Part shown: positions 36,964 through 46,531 of the stretch, one piece after another
Layout: every line of letters starts with the position of its first letter
How positions within the stretch are numbered: position 1 is the stretch's first letter
NCBI GenBank assembly: GCA_000270325.1
Contig: BA000048.1
Location: 614,800 to 678,799 of the forward strand
Source of the DNA: Candidatus Caldarchaeum subterraneum
Lineage (GTDB): Archaea > Thermoproteota > Nitrososphaeria_A > Caldarchaeales > Caldarchaeaceae
Direction: 5' to 3'
Length of the DNA: 64,000 nucleotides
Notes under the pieces: model-generated
The model's database searches: none
What the model was told of the DNA's origin: nothing
Seen by the model: the letters and a program-made list of their open reading frames with translations, nothing else
Position numbers and translations under genes: made by a program

Positions 36964-38532
36964 GTGAAGAAAAAATCTACCCAAAATAAACGTGGTAACG
37001 AATTCCCGCAAATTCTCAACACCAACATGACAAGGAGGCATGCGATAAGCAAAGTGGGTGCGGCTGCAATAGGTGCTGTGGCTGGAGCCGTGATAGGTGG
37101 AGCTGGTGGATTTTTAGCAGGTTCGTCTCAAGCGGGTCCAGCGCGAACCGAGACGGTAACAAGAACTGTAACGCAGACCGTGACTGGAACCGTAACCCAA
37201 ACAGCGGCGGAAAAGATTGAGGTAACATGGGGTATATGGAGCTGGGGTGTAGAGCTCGTCCAAGACAACGCGAACAAATTCAACCAATGGAACGACGATG
37301 TGTACATCAAAGTTGTTGACTATGGTCTCGACACATTCTTCTCGGGAATAAGCGCAGCGTATACAGCGGGCAACCCTCCGACAATCCATTACAGCACACC
37401 CGATGTTACCTACATCTACCAACAGAACGGATGGGCCATAGATATGGAGCAATACTTCCCAGAAATCCGCAGATACTTAGACGACATATTCCCAGGCTTT
37501 AGGACAGGGTTCATCAACCCCGACACAGGTCTGATGAGCGGGCTCGCATATTATGGAGGCGCCCAGCCCTTCATGTACAACCAACGACACTTGGAAGAGG
37601 CTGGAATAGATGAGCCGCCAAAAACTTGGGAGGAGCTTGAGGAGCAGGCGCGGAAAATCAAGCAGAGGGGCGTAAACGATGACCCCATAGGCATTTGGTA
37701 CGGTAGCTGGGGTTTTGTCGAAGTTGGCATCTACGACTTTATGCTGGGCATGGCTGAGAATGACCGTGGCCCATACATGTGGGATGAGGACCTCAATCCA
37801 ATATTCAACGACAAAAACTCTCCACTTTTCAGGTCTCTTAGGTGGCAGCTGGACATGATTCACAAGGAGAAACTGGCTTCCACCAAGGGTGTCTTGTATG
37901 ATGAGGCTCAAGCAGTTAATGCTTTCGGATCTGGAGCCCACACTTTCTTCTGGATGCCTGACTACGACCTCGCGTTTGCCAACACGCCGCCGTCAAAAGA
38001 AGCCGGGAACCTGCGTATGGGGATGAACCCCGGAACCGGAAAAGTCTCAGCCATATACAGGACCTATCTCGTTTCCAAGGCCACTGCCGACAAGGGTATG
38101 AAACATCTAGAGGCGGCTTGGCGTGTTATGCAATTCGTGGGTGGAAGGACGAGAAACGGCAAACCTGACTTCGAGAACGGCGAATACTATGTATGTAGAA
38201 GGCTGAACAACGAGAAAGGAGTAGGCCCCATCTACATCTCGATGTGGGAAGATCCAAAATACGCTGACATAAGGGAGTCTATAAAGAAATGGGTTGACCC
38301 TGAAATAAAGAAACAAGTTCTCTTCAACACTTATGACTTCTTCAACGACCCAAGGATGACTACATGGTGGTCAGAGTGGTGGGGTTATTGGCAGGCTGGT
38401 GTGGCGAGACCAGCTATACATGACCTTATACTTGGGAACGTCGGCACCTCCGACGACGACATTCTACGTGTCCTCAACAGGTTAGCCGATGAATGGCGTA
38501 AGAAGAAAGCAGAGTCGAAGACTGGCAAGTAG
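36964..38532 (+). CDS. ABC substrate-binding protein with Tat-like anchor and TVT stalk
   Basis: A 522-residue extracellular solute-binding protein (family 1). The N-terminus has NMTRRHAISKVG, then a Gly/Ala-rich helix ending GGFLAG, a short TVTRTVTQTVT stalk, and a binding domain beginning about residue 85. Start is GTG at 36964, about 28 bases after the TATA-like GCTTATTTG, so leaderless initiation is likely; an ATG at 37027 would start at the twin Arg. First gene of a plus-strand binding protein-permease-permease operon. Confidence 0.87.
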   Translation: MKKKSTQNKRGNEFPQILNTNMTRRHAISKVGAAAIGAVAGAVIGGAGGFLAGSSQAGPARTETVTRTVTQTVTGTVTQTAAEKIEVTWGIWSWGVELVQDNANKFNQWNDDVYIKVVDYGLDTFFSGISAAYTAGNPPTIHYSTPDVTYIYQQNGWAIDMEQYFPEIRRYLDDIFPGFRTGFINPDTGLMSGLAYYGGAQPFMYNQRHLEEAGIDEPPKTWEELEEQARKIKQRGVNDDPIGIWYGSWGFVEVGIYDFMLGMAENDRGPYMWDEDLNPIFNDKNSPLFRSLRWQLDMIHKEKLASTKGVLYDEAQAVNAFGSGAHTFFWMPDYDLAFANTPPSKEAGNLRMGMNPGTGKVSAIYRTYLVSKATADKGMKHLEAAWRVMQFVGGRTRNGKPDFENGEYYVCRRLNNEKGVGPIYISMWEDPKYADIRESIKKWVDPEIKKQVLFNTYDFFNDPRMTTWWSEWWGYWQAGVARPAIHDLILGNVGTSDDDILRVLNRLADEWRKKKAESKTGK

Positions 38533-38541
38533 GAGTAGAAC

Positions 38542-39429
38542 ATGCAGAAAGGAGACGTCAAATTCCTCCTAATAGGGCTTCTTCCAGCCCTATCTTTTAT
38601 TTTTCCATTCACATTCTATCCCATAGCCTATGCCGTTTACGTAAGCACCCTACGCTATGACCTCAAGTATCCTGATCAGATAGGGTTTGCAGGTTTCGAT
38701 AACTTCATCGAGGTTCTCACATCCTATTACATGGCAGACTCGGTGCAAGCTACAGTAATTTTCGTGGCTATAGCCGTGCCGATTGTTGTTTTGCTTTCGC
38801 TGGGTCTCGCTATACTGCTTAATCAAAACTTTAGAGGTGTAGGGTTCCTACAGTGGCTTGTGCTGGTTCCATGGGCTGTTCCTCTTGTGGACAGCGGAGC
38901 CATCTGGAAATGGATATTCGACGCCAATTATGGTATCTTCAACGCAGCTCTGAAGGCTCTTGGGTTGATTGACAGCTATGTGCCTTGGCTCAACCTGAGG
39001 TGGCCGGCTATGCTTGTTCTTGTTATGGCGTTTATCTGGGTTCAGCTACCTCTCCCAACATTGCTCTTCCTTGCGGGAATGCAGTCAATTCCGCAGGAAC
39101 TTTACGAGGCGGCTGTCATTGATGGTGCCGGTGCTTGGGCCAAGTTCAAAACCATTACGGTCACATGGCTGCGGCCTTTCATGCTCATAGTGGCCGTCTA
39201 CACCAGCCTCATGGCTATATGGACGTTTGACCTCGTTTACGTAATAACAGCAGGCGGACCGGGGAACTTCACCGCCGTGATATCATACTACACATGGAGT
39301 GAGATGTTCACATTCCTCAACTTCGGCAGAGCCAGCGCCCTATCCGTACTCGTGGTGCTGGTGAGCATAGGGCTAATAATCGCATACTTTAGAGCCCTTA
39401 GAATCGGGCGGTTAAGACTCAGAGCGTGA
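38542..39429 (+). CDS. ABC sugar-type permease, MalF-like
   Basis: A 295-residue membrane subunit with about six helices, an EAA loop (LYEAAVIDGAGAWAKFKTIT) and the family segment VITAGGPGNFTAVISYYTW. It lies nine bases after the binding protein gene and overlaps the next permease by four bases. Confidence 0.92.
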   Translation: MQKGDVKFLLIGLLPALSFIFPFTFYPIAYAVYVSTLRYDLKYPDQIGFAGFDNFIEVLTSYYMADSVQATVIFVAIAVPIVVLLSLGLAILLNQNFRGVGFLQWLVLVPWAVPLVDSGAIWKWIFDANYGIFNAALKALGLIDSYVPWLNLRWPAMLVLVMAFIWVQLPLPTLLFLAGMQSIPQELYEAAVIDGAGAWAKFKTITVTWLRPFMLIVAVYTSLMAIWTFDLVYVITAGGPGNFTAVISYYTWSEMFTFLNFGRASALSVLVVLVSIGLIIAYFRALRIGRLRLRA

Positions 39430-40328
39430 TTAAAATGGACACTGGATACAAGTTAGCCATAGTCGTTTCCTCAGTCGTTGTAGCAGCTTGGATCCTTTTC
39501 CCGATTCTATGGATGTTCAGCCTAAGTCTCCAGACCGAGCCGGAGATACACTCGGCTCCGCCTACACTATGGCCTAAAAACCCCAACATATTCAACTATT
39601 GGTTCATATTTGACACCAGCAGTGCCATCGAGGCTAGATTGCAGGAGAGTGGAAGACTTTCCTTCCTTCCCGCTGTAGCACGGTGGTTCCCAAACGCCTT
39701 GGTTAACAGCGTGATAATAGGGTTAGTGGTAACGGTGATTAACATCATAGCGGCTACGCTTGCTTCGTACACCTTCACCAGAATAAGGTTTAAGGGCAGC
39801 GGGCTCCTCTTCTACATGTCTGTAGCCGGGAGGCTAATACCTCCAGTCGCAATAGTTGTTCCATATTACATAATCATACAGAACTTCTTCGGACTCAACC
39901 TCTTGGACACACTCTTTGCGGTCATACTTGTACACGCCGCCTTCACACTGCCAATCAACATATGGATTCTTAACACATATCTTTCAGCTATACCATCCGA
40001 TATAGAAGACGCCGCAAGAGTTGATGGATATGGAAGGCTCGAGACACTATTCAAGGTTGTCCTACCAGTCATACTGCCCGGAATTGTGGCCATAGGAATA
40101 ATATCATTCATGGTATCATGGGGGGAGTTCTTCTTCGCGTTCATGGTTACACAGACGCAGCAGAGTAGAACCCTTCCAGTGATAGTCGGGTTCATGGCCG
40201 CCCAGCCTTACAAACCCGTCGGCATTCTGATGGCAGGTGGATTGGTTGCCATGCTTCCCGCACTCGTCATGATCGCTGTATTCAGACGCTATCTCCTGAA
40301 GGGCCTTGTGGCAGGCGCCGTGAGATAG
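39426..40328 (+). CDS. ABC sugar-type permease, MalG-like
   Basis: A 300-residue membrane subunit with LWMFSLSLQTEPEI near the N-terminus and the EAA loop (IEDAARVDGYGRLETLFKVV). It is convergent with the ATPase gene at 40332 (three-base gap), so the ATPases of this system are made from a separate minus-strand transcript. Confidence 0.92.
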   Translation: MIKMDTGYKLAIVVSSVVVAAWILFPILWMFSLSLQTEPEIHSAPPTLWPKNPNIFNYWFIFDTSSAIEARLQESGRLSFLPAVARWFPNALVNSVIIGLVVTVINIIAATLASYTFTRIRFKGSGLLFYMSVAGRLIPPVAIVVPYYIIIQNFFGLNLLDTLFAVILVHAAFTLPINIWILNTYLSAIPSDIEDAARVDGYGRLETLFKVVLPVILPGIVAIGIISFMVSWGEFFFAFMVTQTQQSRTLPVIVGFMAAQPYKPVGILMAGGLVAMLPALVMIAVFRRYLLKGLVAGAVR

Positions 40329-40331
40329 AGT

Positions 40332-41420
40332 CTAAACTATTGTCTCACCAGAGGAGGCGTCGAAGAGATGCATGCGGCTGGTGTTGATGTTTAGCCATAC
40401 TTCAGAACCGGGCTCAACCCTCATGTTGGGGGGCAACAATACGGAGGCCTCGCTTGAGCCAAGCGAAACAATAGCATAGCTCTCCGAACCCATGTACTCA
40501 ACGGCCTCAACGCTGCCCTTAATCGACAATCCACCCAGCCCTTCCTTAGAAATCTCGACATAATGTGGTCTAAAGCCCAACACGACTTTTTTTCCGCTGA
40601 ATTTTGTCAAAACATCTGACAAGAAGCTAAGGTCTAGCTTGGCGAAACCGAGGTCTAGGAGAGTTTTCCCACCATCCACTGAGAGCTCGCCCTTAACTGT
40701 GTTTATCTGAGGTGATCCAAGATTCATAGCCACATAAAGAGACTTGGGCCTATGGTATACAGAGTCCACAGCATCATATTGTACAAGTCTACCTTTATCC
40801 AGGACAGCAATTTTATCAGCCATGGACATCGCTTCAGCGTCGTCGGGAGTGCTGAAGATAGCTGTTTGTCCCATTTCTTTCTGAATCTTCCTAAGTTCAA
40901 CCCGCATGTGGAGGCGTAGCTTAGCATCAAGGTTGGTGAGAGGCTCGTCGAAGATGAAAAGCTGAGGATTCCTAACCATGGCTCTTCCAAGAGCTACCCT
41001 CTGTCTTTCCCCCCCACTCAAGGTTCCTGGCTTTTTCTCCAAAAGATGACTAATGTTCAGAATGGTCGCAACTTCTTTCACTCTCCGATCAATCTCATCA
41101 TTTGCCAACCTACGTTTCCGAAGGGGAAAGGCGAGGTTCTCGTACACCGTCATAGTCGGATAGAGTGCGAAAGTCTGAAAAACCATTGCCACATCTCTTT
41201 CAGCTGGGCTTAAATCGTTAACAACCCTGTCGCCAATCCATATCTTTCCAGAAGTCACTTCCTCCAAACCTGCTATCATACGGAGAATAGTGGTTTTACC
41301 TGCCCCGGGTGGTCCGAAAAGAGCTACAAACTCGCCGTGCTTCACCTCGAGGGTAATGTCGTCGACAACTCTTGTTTTTCCATAAATCTTAACCAAATTC
41401 TCAAGAAAAACTCTAGCCAA
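40332..41420 (-). CDS. CUT1-type ABC transporter ATPase, switch His replaced by Pro
   Basis: A 362-residue MalK/UgpC-family ATPase. Walker A GPPGAGKTT, Q-loop VFQTFALYP, signature LSGGERQRVALGRA and Walker B LFIFDEPLTNLD are intact. The H-loop reads FSTPDDAEAM, so the switch His is Pro. Its start overlaps the stop of the companion ATPase by eight bases. The same His-to-Pro change occurs in the ATPase at 1458-2540, showing that this is a lineage trait and not a sequencing fault. Confidence 0.9.
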   Translation of the reverse strand: MARVFLENLVKIYGKTRVVDDITLEVKHGEFVALFGPPGAGKTTILRMIAGLEEVTSGKIWIGDRVVNDLSPAERDVAMVFQTFALYPTMTVYENLAFPLRKRRLANDEIDRRVKEVATILNISHLLEKKPGTLSGGERQRVALGRAMVRNPQLFIFDEPLTNLDAKLRLHMRVELRKIQKEMGQTAIFSTPDDAEAMSMADKIAVLDKGRLVQYDAVDSVYHRPKSLYVAMNLGSPQINTVKGELSVDGGKTLLDLGFAKLDLSFLSDVLTKFSGKKVVLGFRPHYVEISKEGLGGLSIKGSVEAVEYMGSESYAIVSLGSSEASVLLPPNMRVEPGSEVWLNINTSRMHLFDASSGETIV

Positions 41421-42507
41421 CCACGTTCAACCTCTTTCCAGTTTGTTTATCGAAAAGATGAATCTTATCGGGGTCGATGTAGATAGCCATTTCGTCACCA
41501 ATTGTGGCAGCCGCTTCCCTGGAAACCACTCGGAATATGGTGTTACCAACCGACAGGTCCAGAATGTATCTGTCCCCTAGGGACTCTATTACGTTGATTT
41601 TTCCGCGTAGAACGCCGCCTTTTTCTCCTAATTCTGCCTCTATGTCTGTGGGTCTGACCCCGAAAACCAGCTCCATACCATCAGGCAGTGCCCTTAGATT
41701 TTTTCCCAGGAATTCCTCGGAGAGAGAGAATCCATCAAACTGGAGGAAAACCTTTTGACCGCTGTTTGAAACTCTGCAATCGATAAGGTTCATCGTAGGC
41801 GTTCCAATGAAGCCTGCTACAAAGGTGTTGATAGGCTTGTTGTAAAGGTTTTGAGGAGTGTCAAACTGCTGCAACACACCTAAATTCATAACACCTATCT
41901 TGTCAGCCAACGTAACTGCCTCCAGTTGGTCATGAGTCACATAGATTGTAGTGATCTTTATTCGGTTATGGAGTTTCTTAAGCTCTACCCTCATCTTCGC
42001 CCTAAGTCTAGCATCTAGATTTGTCAGGGGCTCGTCGAAGAGGAAGACTTTGGGCTCTCTGACCATTGCTCTTCCAAGAGCGACTCTCTGTTTCTCACCA
42101 ACCGTGAGGCCCATAGCATCTTTGTCTAGGAGATGACTTATATGGAGAATTTCAGCAATCTCTTTAACACGTCTCTGAATATCCTGCTTCGACATTTTCC
42201 TCTGTCGGAGGGGGAACGCCATGTTGTCGAAGACCGTCATCCCTGGATATATTGCGTAGAACTGAAAAACCATCGCTATGTCCCGTTTATGAGGTGGAAC
42301 ATCGTTTACACGCACCCCATCTATCAAGATATCGCCTTTGTCTGGCTTTTCAAGACCTGCAATCATTCGGAGCGTGGTTGTTTTTCCACAGCCTGAGGGC
42401 CCTAATAAAGACGCAAACGAGCCGTCCGGGACTTCAAAGCTCAGGTTTTTGACAGCCTCTTGTTTTCCGAAGGTCTTGGAAACGTTGACGAGCTTTACTT
42501 CACCCAT
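41413..42507 (-). CDS. CUT1-type ABC transporter ATPase, degenerate signature motif
   Basis: A 364-residue MalK/UgpC-family ATPase: Walker A GPSGCGKTT, Q-loop VFQFYAIYPGMT, Walker B VFLFDEPLTNLD and intact H-loop YVTHDQLEAV. The ABC signature reads LTVGE (in GLTVGEKQRVALGRA) instead of LSGGE, losing the Ser and the first Gly that clamp ATP across the dimer. It probably pairs with the ATPase at 40332-41420 to make one full and one crippled site. Confidence 0.9.
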   Translation of the reverse strand: MGEVKLVNVSKTFGKQEAVKNLSFEVPDGSFASLLGPSGCGKTTTLRMIAGLEKPDKGDILIDGVRVNDVPPHKRDIAMVFQFYAIYPGMTVFDNMAFPLRQRKMSKQDIQRRVKEIAEILHISHLLDKDAMGLTVGEKQRVALGRAMVREPKVFLFDEPLTNLDARLRAKMRVELKKLHNRIKITTIYVTHDQLEAVTLADKIGVMNLGVLQQFDTPQNLYNKPINTFVAGFIGTPTMNLIDCRVSNSGQKVFLQFDGFSLSEEFLGKNLRALPDGMELVFGVRPTDIEAELGEKGGVLRGKINVIESLGDRYILDLSVGNTIFRVVSREAAATIGDEMAIYIDPDKIHLFDKQTGKRLNVVG

Positions 42508-42550
42508 TTACACACCCTTCACTCACTTTTCTGATGCCTAATATTATGTC

Positions 42551-43642
42551 TTATGTGAGTAGAGGTAGACGGACAGGTTTAGCGGTTTTATAACATTCCA
42601 GTGCCGCGAAAGCTATTTCATGTGTCTTTATGGCGTCTTCGAGGTTGCAGTGAGATTCCTTGTCCTCAAGTATGCATTCGACGAAGTGATCCATTTGTGC
42701 TTGGAACGGGTGATGCGTTACATCAGCGCTATCGGGAAGTATCGTCGGAATGGTGATCCAGTCTCTCTGTCCCTGGAATTTTGTGGACCAGATTCTATTG
42801 TCTTTGACAGTTCCCTCGTCACCAAATATTTCCATTGGGAAGGTGTATGGTTGGACGCCGCCGAAGTTGACCGAAACCTTCCCAATCACACCATTGTTAA
42901 ACTTTATCAGAGCTACTTCGAGGTCGTCGTACTCGAGTGGCGGCATGTCCTCCCATCGTTGTGTATAATAGTTCCATTGGCGTATCTTTCCTTTCCTTAG
43001 CCCACCCGAGTAGGCGAATACCTCCACAGGATCAGCCGCCTTGTAGTTTTGTTTCTCAGCAAACCAGCGGACCGCGTCTATGGCGTGGCATCCGCCGACC
43101 AGAAACGCGCTAACCCCTGTGGACTTTTTTCTCGCATCCTCATACCCAGACCACCAAGCTGCAATAGCACTCTGGTAATCAGCCTCAACATAGTAGATGT
43201 TACCCAGCATACCGTCAGCAATTATCCTCTTAAGAATTGTAAAGAGCGGATTCCACCTTAGAACGAAACTGACAACTGTCTTCACCTTCGCTTTCCTAAC
43301 AGCATCTCTCATGTTCTTTATCTCCTCCAGCGAGTTGCCAATTGGTTTTTCAATCACTATGTGTTTTCCGGCCTTGGCGGCTGCAATCGTATTCTCCGCA
43401 TGAACATGTTGAGGTGTACAGACAGAAACTATGTCCACTTCAGGGTTCTCTAAAGCCTTATGCAAATCATCATACAATTTAACATCTTTGAGCCCAGCCT
43501 CTTCAGCCCTTTTCCTCGCACTCTCTATCTTTCTACTCGATATAGCCACGACCTTTGTGTGGGGATTGTTTTGAAATGCTTTGATATGCTGTGTTGAAAC
43601 CCAGCCTGCACCGTGAACCAGAACACCGAGCTTCTTTGTCAC
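42551..43642 (-). CDS. Gfo/Idh/MocA-family oxidoreductase
   Basis: A 363-residue NAD(P)-dependent sugar/polyol dehydrogenase: Rossmann motif VHGAGWVSTQHIKAF, HIVIEKPIGNSLEEIK and FLVGGCHAIDAVRWF. The GTG start at 43642 is about 26 bases after a TATA-like CTTATTTAA (minus strand), so the message is probably leaderless. A perfect palindrome, CTGTTAACAG, lies directly before the start codon. It diverges from another Gfo/Idh/MocA gene at 43729. Confidence 0.9.
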   Translation of the reverse strand: MTKKLGVLVHGAGWVSTQHIKAFQNNPHTKVVAISSRKIESARKRAEEAGLKDVKLYDDLHKALENPEVDIVSVCTPQHVHAENTIAAAKAGKHIVIEKPIGNSLEEIKNMRDAVRKAKVKTVVSFVLRWNPLFTILKRIIADGMLGNIYYVEADYQSAIAAWWSGYEDARKKSTGVSAFLVGGCHAIDAVRWFAEKQNYKAADPVEVFAYSGGLRKGKIRQWNYYTQRWEDMPPLEYDDLEVALIKFNNGVIGKVSVNFGGVQPYTFPMEIFGDEGTVKDNRIWSTKFQGQRDWITIPTILPDSADVTHHPFQAQMDHFVECILEDKESHCNLEDAIKTHEIAFAALECYKTAKPVRLPLLT

Positions 43643-43728
43643 GCTGTTAACAGTTTCTTGCTGTTAAATAAGAATTTTGCCGTAAAAGAAGTAACGCTTA
43701 TTTATCCTCAGCAAGGTCCTATACGCAT
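43643..43728. promoter_or_regulatory. Divergent promoter with palindrome between two dehydrogenase genes
   Basis: Minus-strand TATA-like CTTATTTAA (about 43664-43672) and plus-strand CTTATTTAT (43697-43705) each lie 26-28 bases before their start codons. The perfect 10-base palindrome CTGTTAACAG spans 43644-43653, and GCTGTTAA repeats at 43643 and 43660. The repeat lies at the transcription start of the minus gene, a typical repressor site in archaea. Confidence 0.45.
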
Positions 43729-44748
43729 ATGAAAAAGCTGGGAGTAGCCGTTTTAGGATACGGCTTTATGGGGACAACCCATCTGTCTGCGTGGAAATTG
43801 GTAGAAGGCTGTGAGGTCGTCGGTGTTTGGGGAAGGAATAGAAAGAAGTTGGATGAGACTGCTCTGCACTACGAAGTTAAGCCTATCTACGAACTCGAAG
43901 ATGTGTTCAGAGACAACAGGATAGACATAGTTGACATATGCACACCAACATACACGCATCATGAGTTAGCGGTTAAGGCTTTGGAGGCTGGAAAACACGT
44001 AATCATTGAAAAACCCATGGCACTAAGCCTCGAGGCAGCAGACGCGATGATTAAAGCATCCAGAAAAACTGGAGGCAAATTGATGGTGGCACATGTTCTC
44101 AGGTTTTTCCCCGAGTATATGAAAGCCAAGGAGTTGATTGACATGGGTATGGTGGGAGACATAGCGTCTATCAGAATGTGGAGGGGTGGCCCAGCGCCAG
44201 AGTGGAGCCCATGGTTCATGAATAGAGAGATGAGCGGCGGCATCGCTGTTGATTTAGCAATACACGATGTAGATTATGCGATTTGGGTGAACGGCGGTCT
44301 CCCGTCACGTGTTTATGCTAAGGTGGAGAACCTTGTGCACGGCAAGTACAATGTTGAGGATTTCGCACTCATAACTCTCAGGTTTCCAACTGGCTGCATA
44401 GCCATTATCGAAGCTAACTGGGCTTTGCCCAAGACATATCCCTTCACTATGAAAATGGAAATTGATGGTAGCAAAGGAGTGATTCAGCTGGACAACCAAT
44501 CACCTATACCTATGAGGATGTGGACCAATGAAGATATGCAGAGCTTTAGCCCCGAAACCCTACCATGGAAACCGGGAGTTCATCCGTTTCCACTCGACCC
44601 TTTCTACCGAGAACTCAAACACTTCTCAGAATGCGTTAGAGATGATCGAAAACCGTTGACAGACGGAGAAGTGTCTAAGATGAGCCTCGCAACATGTTTA
44701 GCAGCAGTGGAATCATCCAAAAAAGGTTCAGCAGTGAGTTTGGCGTGA
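43729..44748 (+). CDS. Gfo/Idh/MocA-family oxidoreductase
   Basis: A 339-residue NAD(P)-dependent dehydrogenase: VLGYGFMGTTHLSAW, HVIIEKPMALSLEAAD, AVDLAIHDVDYAIW. The ATG lies 28 bases after a TATA-like CTTATTTAT. Its TGA overlaps the GTG of the next family member (GTGA), so the two are translationally coupled and probably act in one pathway. Confidence 0.9.
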   Translation: MKKLGVAVLGYGFMGTTHLSAWKLVEGCEVVGVWGRNRKKLDETALHYEVKPIYELEDVFRDNRIDIVDICTPTYTHHELAVKALEAGKHVIIEKPMALSLEAADAMIKASRKTGGKLMVAHVLRFFPEYMKAKELIDMGMVGDIASIRMWRGGPAPEWSPWFMNREMSGGIAVDLAIHDVDYAIWVNGGLPSRVYAKVENLVHGKYNVEDFALITLRFPTGCIAIIEANWALPKTYPFTMKMEIDGSKGVIQLDNQSPIPMRMWTNEDMQSFSPETLPWKPGVHPFPLDPFYRELKHFSECVRDDRKPLTDGEVSKMSLATCLAAVESSKKGSAVSLA

Positions 44749-45752
44749 CTGAAAAAATTAGAGTAGGGTTTGCGGGTGTGGCTCATTTTCACGCTGACAG
44801 CTACGTACAATGTTTCAAGATGATTCCTAACGTGGAAGTAGTAGGGGCTTTTGAGAGAAACAGGGAATTGGCTATCCAGTTCTCGGATAGATTCGGGACA
44901 CAGCTCCATGAATCACTGCAGGCGTTGCTTAGAGACGTGGACGCGGTGGTTGTAGCATCAGAGAATGCTTTCCACTTCGAATACGCAGCAGAGGCAGTTG
45001 AGAACAAAAAGCATGTTTTATGCGAGAAGCCAATGACCATAGATCTTGAGCAGGCAGACAAACTTGTGAAACTTGTGGAAAAAAACGGCGTCAAATTTCA
45101 GATGTGTTATGTAATGAGATATCATACCGTTACCTCTCTAGCGAAGGGGCTTGTTGACGAAGGAAAGATAGGGAAGCTGCTTTCAATAATCGGAACCAAC
45201 AAGCTAAACCGTTATCTTGTTCTTCTAAGGAACTGGTTCACCGATAAAAGATTATCCGGAGGCGGAGCAGTGATGGATCATACAGTTCATCTATCAGATT
45301 TGATAAGATGGTACTCCGGTTCAGAGATTGAAGAGGTTTACACAGAAATAGGGCGTAACGTTAATGAGAACTTGAGTGTGGAGGACAACTTTTTAACTAC
45401 GGTGAGGACACAGAACCGTGTCATAGGACATATTGACGGTAGTTGGACGTACTCATCGGGGCACTATACATGGGGAGATGTCACGCTTGAACTTCTTGGA
45501 ACGGATGGTGTGATTTACGTCGATGCTTTCAGACAGAACATCAATTTTATAGGCAACGAGAAGCCCTCTGATAGGCTGTCGTGGCACTACTATGGATGCA
45601 ACGCCGACCTTTCTCTGGTTAAAGACTTTATAAGATGCATCGTAGAAGACACTCAGCCGCTTGCAGATGTTTATGATGGAAGACAGGGTGTTGCTGTTAC
45701 TTTAGCGAGCTACGAATCAAGCAGGACAGGAAGAGCTGTAAAGCCTAAATGA
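44745..45752 (+). CDS. Gfo/Idh/MocA-family oxidoreductase
   Basis: About 335 residues from GTG 44745 (MTEKIRVGFAGVAHFHADSY). The frame remains open upstream into the previous gene, but the GTGA overlap and the family N-terminus favour this start. Motifs are HVLCEKPMTIDLEQAD and AVMDHTVHLSDLIRW. The Rossmann loop is GVAHFH instead of GxGxxG, which is seen in some family members and may weaken nucleotide binding. It is convergent with the RraA-like gene (eight-base overlap). Confidence 0.88.
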   Translation: MTEKIRVGFAGVAHFHADSYVQCFKMIPNVEVVGAFERNRELAIQFSDRFGTQLHESLQALLRDVDAVVVASENAFHFEYAAEAVENKKHVLCEKPMTIDLEQADKLVKLVEKNGVKFQMCYVMRYHTVTSLAKGLVDEGKIGKLLSIIGTNKLNRYLVLLRNWFTDKRLSGGGAVMDHTVHLSDLIRWYSGSEIEEVYTEIGRNVNENLSVEDNFLTTVRTQNRVIGHIDGSWTYSSGHYTWGDVTLELLGTDGVIYVDAFRQNINFIGNEKPSDRLSWHYYGCNADLSLVKDFIRCIVEDTQPLADVYDGRQGVAVTLASYESSRTGRAVKPK

Positions 45753-46404
45753 CCTTGTATCTCTCAACCGATTTCCTAAAGTCCTCACCACGTCTAATCG
45801 CCTCTCTGAACCCACTCTCCCTCCTGACCTTATCCTCCGCAGCAGCAACAACCTCCTCCGCAATCTCCTGAGGTATAATCACTACACCGTCAAAGTCGCC
45901 GAAGACAATGTCTCCTGGCCTCACTCTAACACCGCCGACAACTATCTCAATCTGCTTCTCACCGAATTCGACTCGACCTTTTGAATCAGCAGGAGTAAAC
46001 CCAGTAGAAAACACTTGAAATGGAGGAGCTATTTCATAGATTTTTGGCACATCTCTAATAGCGCCGTCCAACACGGCTCCCACGGCACCTTTCGCACGTG
46101 CTGCATTAGACATCAGTTCCCCCCAACATGCGGCATCTTTCCTTCCACCAGTAGCAACCACCACAACACATCCATCATAGCAAACGTCGAAGATAGAAGC
46201 CAGCGACTCAACATCACGTTCCCCAGACTTGTAGGAAGAATACCAATAAGTGGAAACCGTGACAGCAGGGCCTGCAAGCTTCACGTCTGGGTAAAGAGGT
46301 CTAGGCATGCAATTAAGAACCTGATTAGTATACCCCATGTCATCTAAAACATCAGCGACAGCCGGAACATACAGAGAAAAGAGACGCTCGCTTAATCTAC
46401 TCAT
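45745..46404 (-). CDS. RraA-like / 4-hydroxy-4-methyl-2-oxoglutarate aldolase-family protein
   Basis: About 219 residues from MSRLSERLFSLYVPAVADVL. It has the RraA fold signature: AACWGELMSNAARAKGAVGAV, DGAIRDVPKI, and GDIVFGDFDGVVIIP (metal/pyruvate site). The frame stays open to 46719 across the neighbouring gene, but that extension is not family-like. ATG 46404 has GGTGAT about eight bases upstream; ATGs at 46410 and 46422 are alternatives. Family members are divalent-metal pyruvate-lyases or oxaloacetate decarboxylases; some are dehydratases. It sits among sugar or cyclitol dehydrogenases. Confidence 0.85.
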   Translation of the reverse strand: MSRLSERLFSLYVPAVADVLDDMGYTNQVLNCMPRPLYPDVKLAGPAVTVSTYWYSSYKSGERDVESLASIFDVCYDGCVVVVATGGRKDAACWGELMSNAARAKGAVGAVLDGAIRDVPKIYEIAPPFQVFSTGFTPADSKGRVEFGEKQIEIVVGGVRVRPGDIVFGDFDGVVIIPQEIAEEVVAAAEDKVRRESGFREAIRRGEDFRKSVERYKVI

Positions 46405-46531
46405 AGCCATTATCACCCACATGAAACCATATAAATCTAAAACCTTACACGATTCACAGTTACCAGCGGACGCATAGCGTACTAACCTTGGAGATAATAC
46501 ATTTAAAGAAGCCGGTGTGATCTTGTCTCTT

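Noticed and set aside
37477..37941. 154-codon minus-strand frame
   Set aside because: Lies entirely inside the binding protein gene on the other strand and has no recognisable features.
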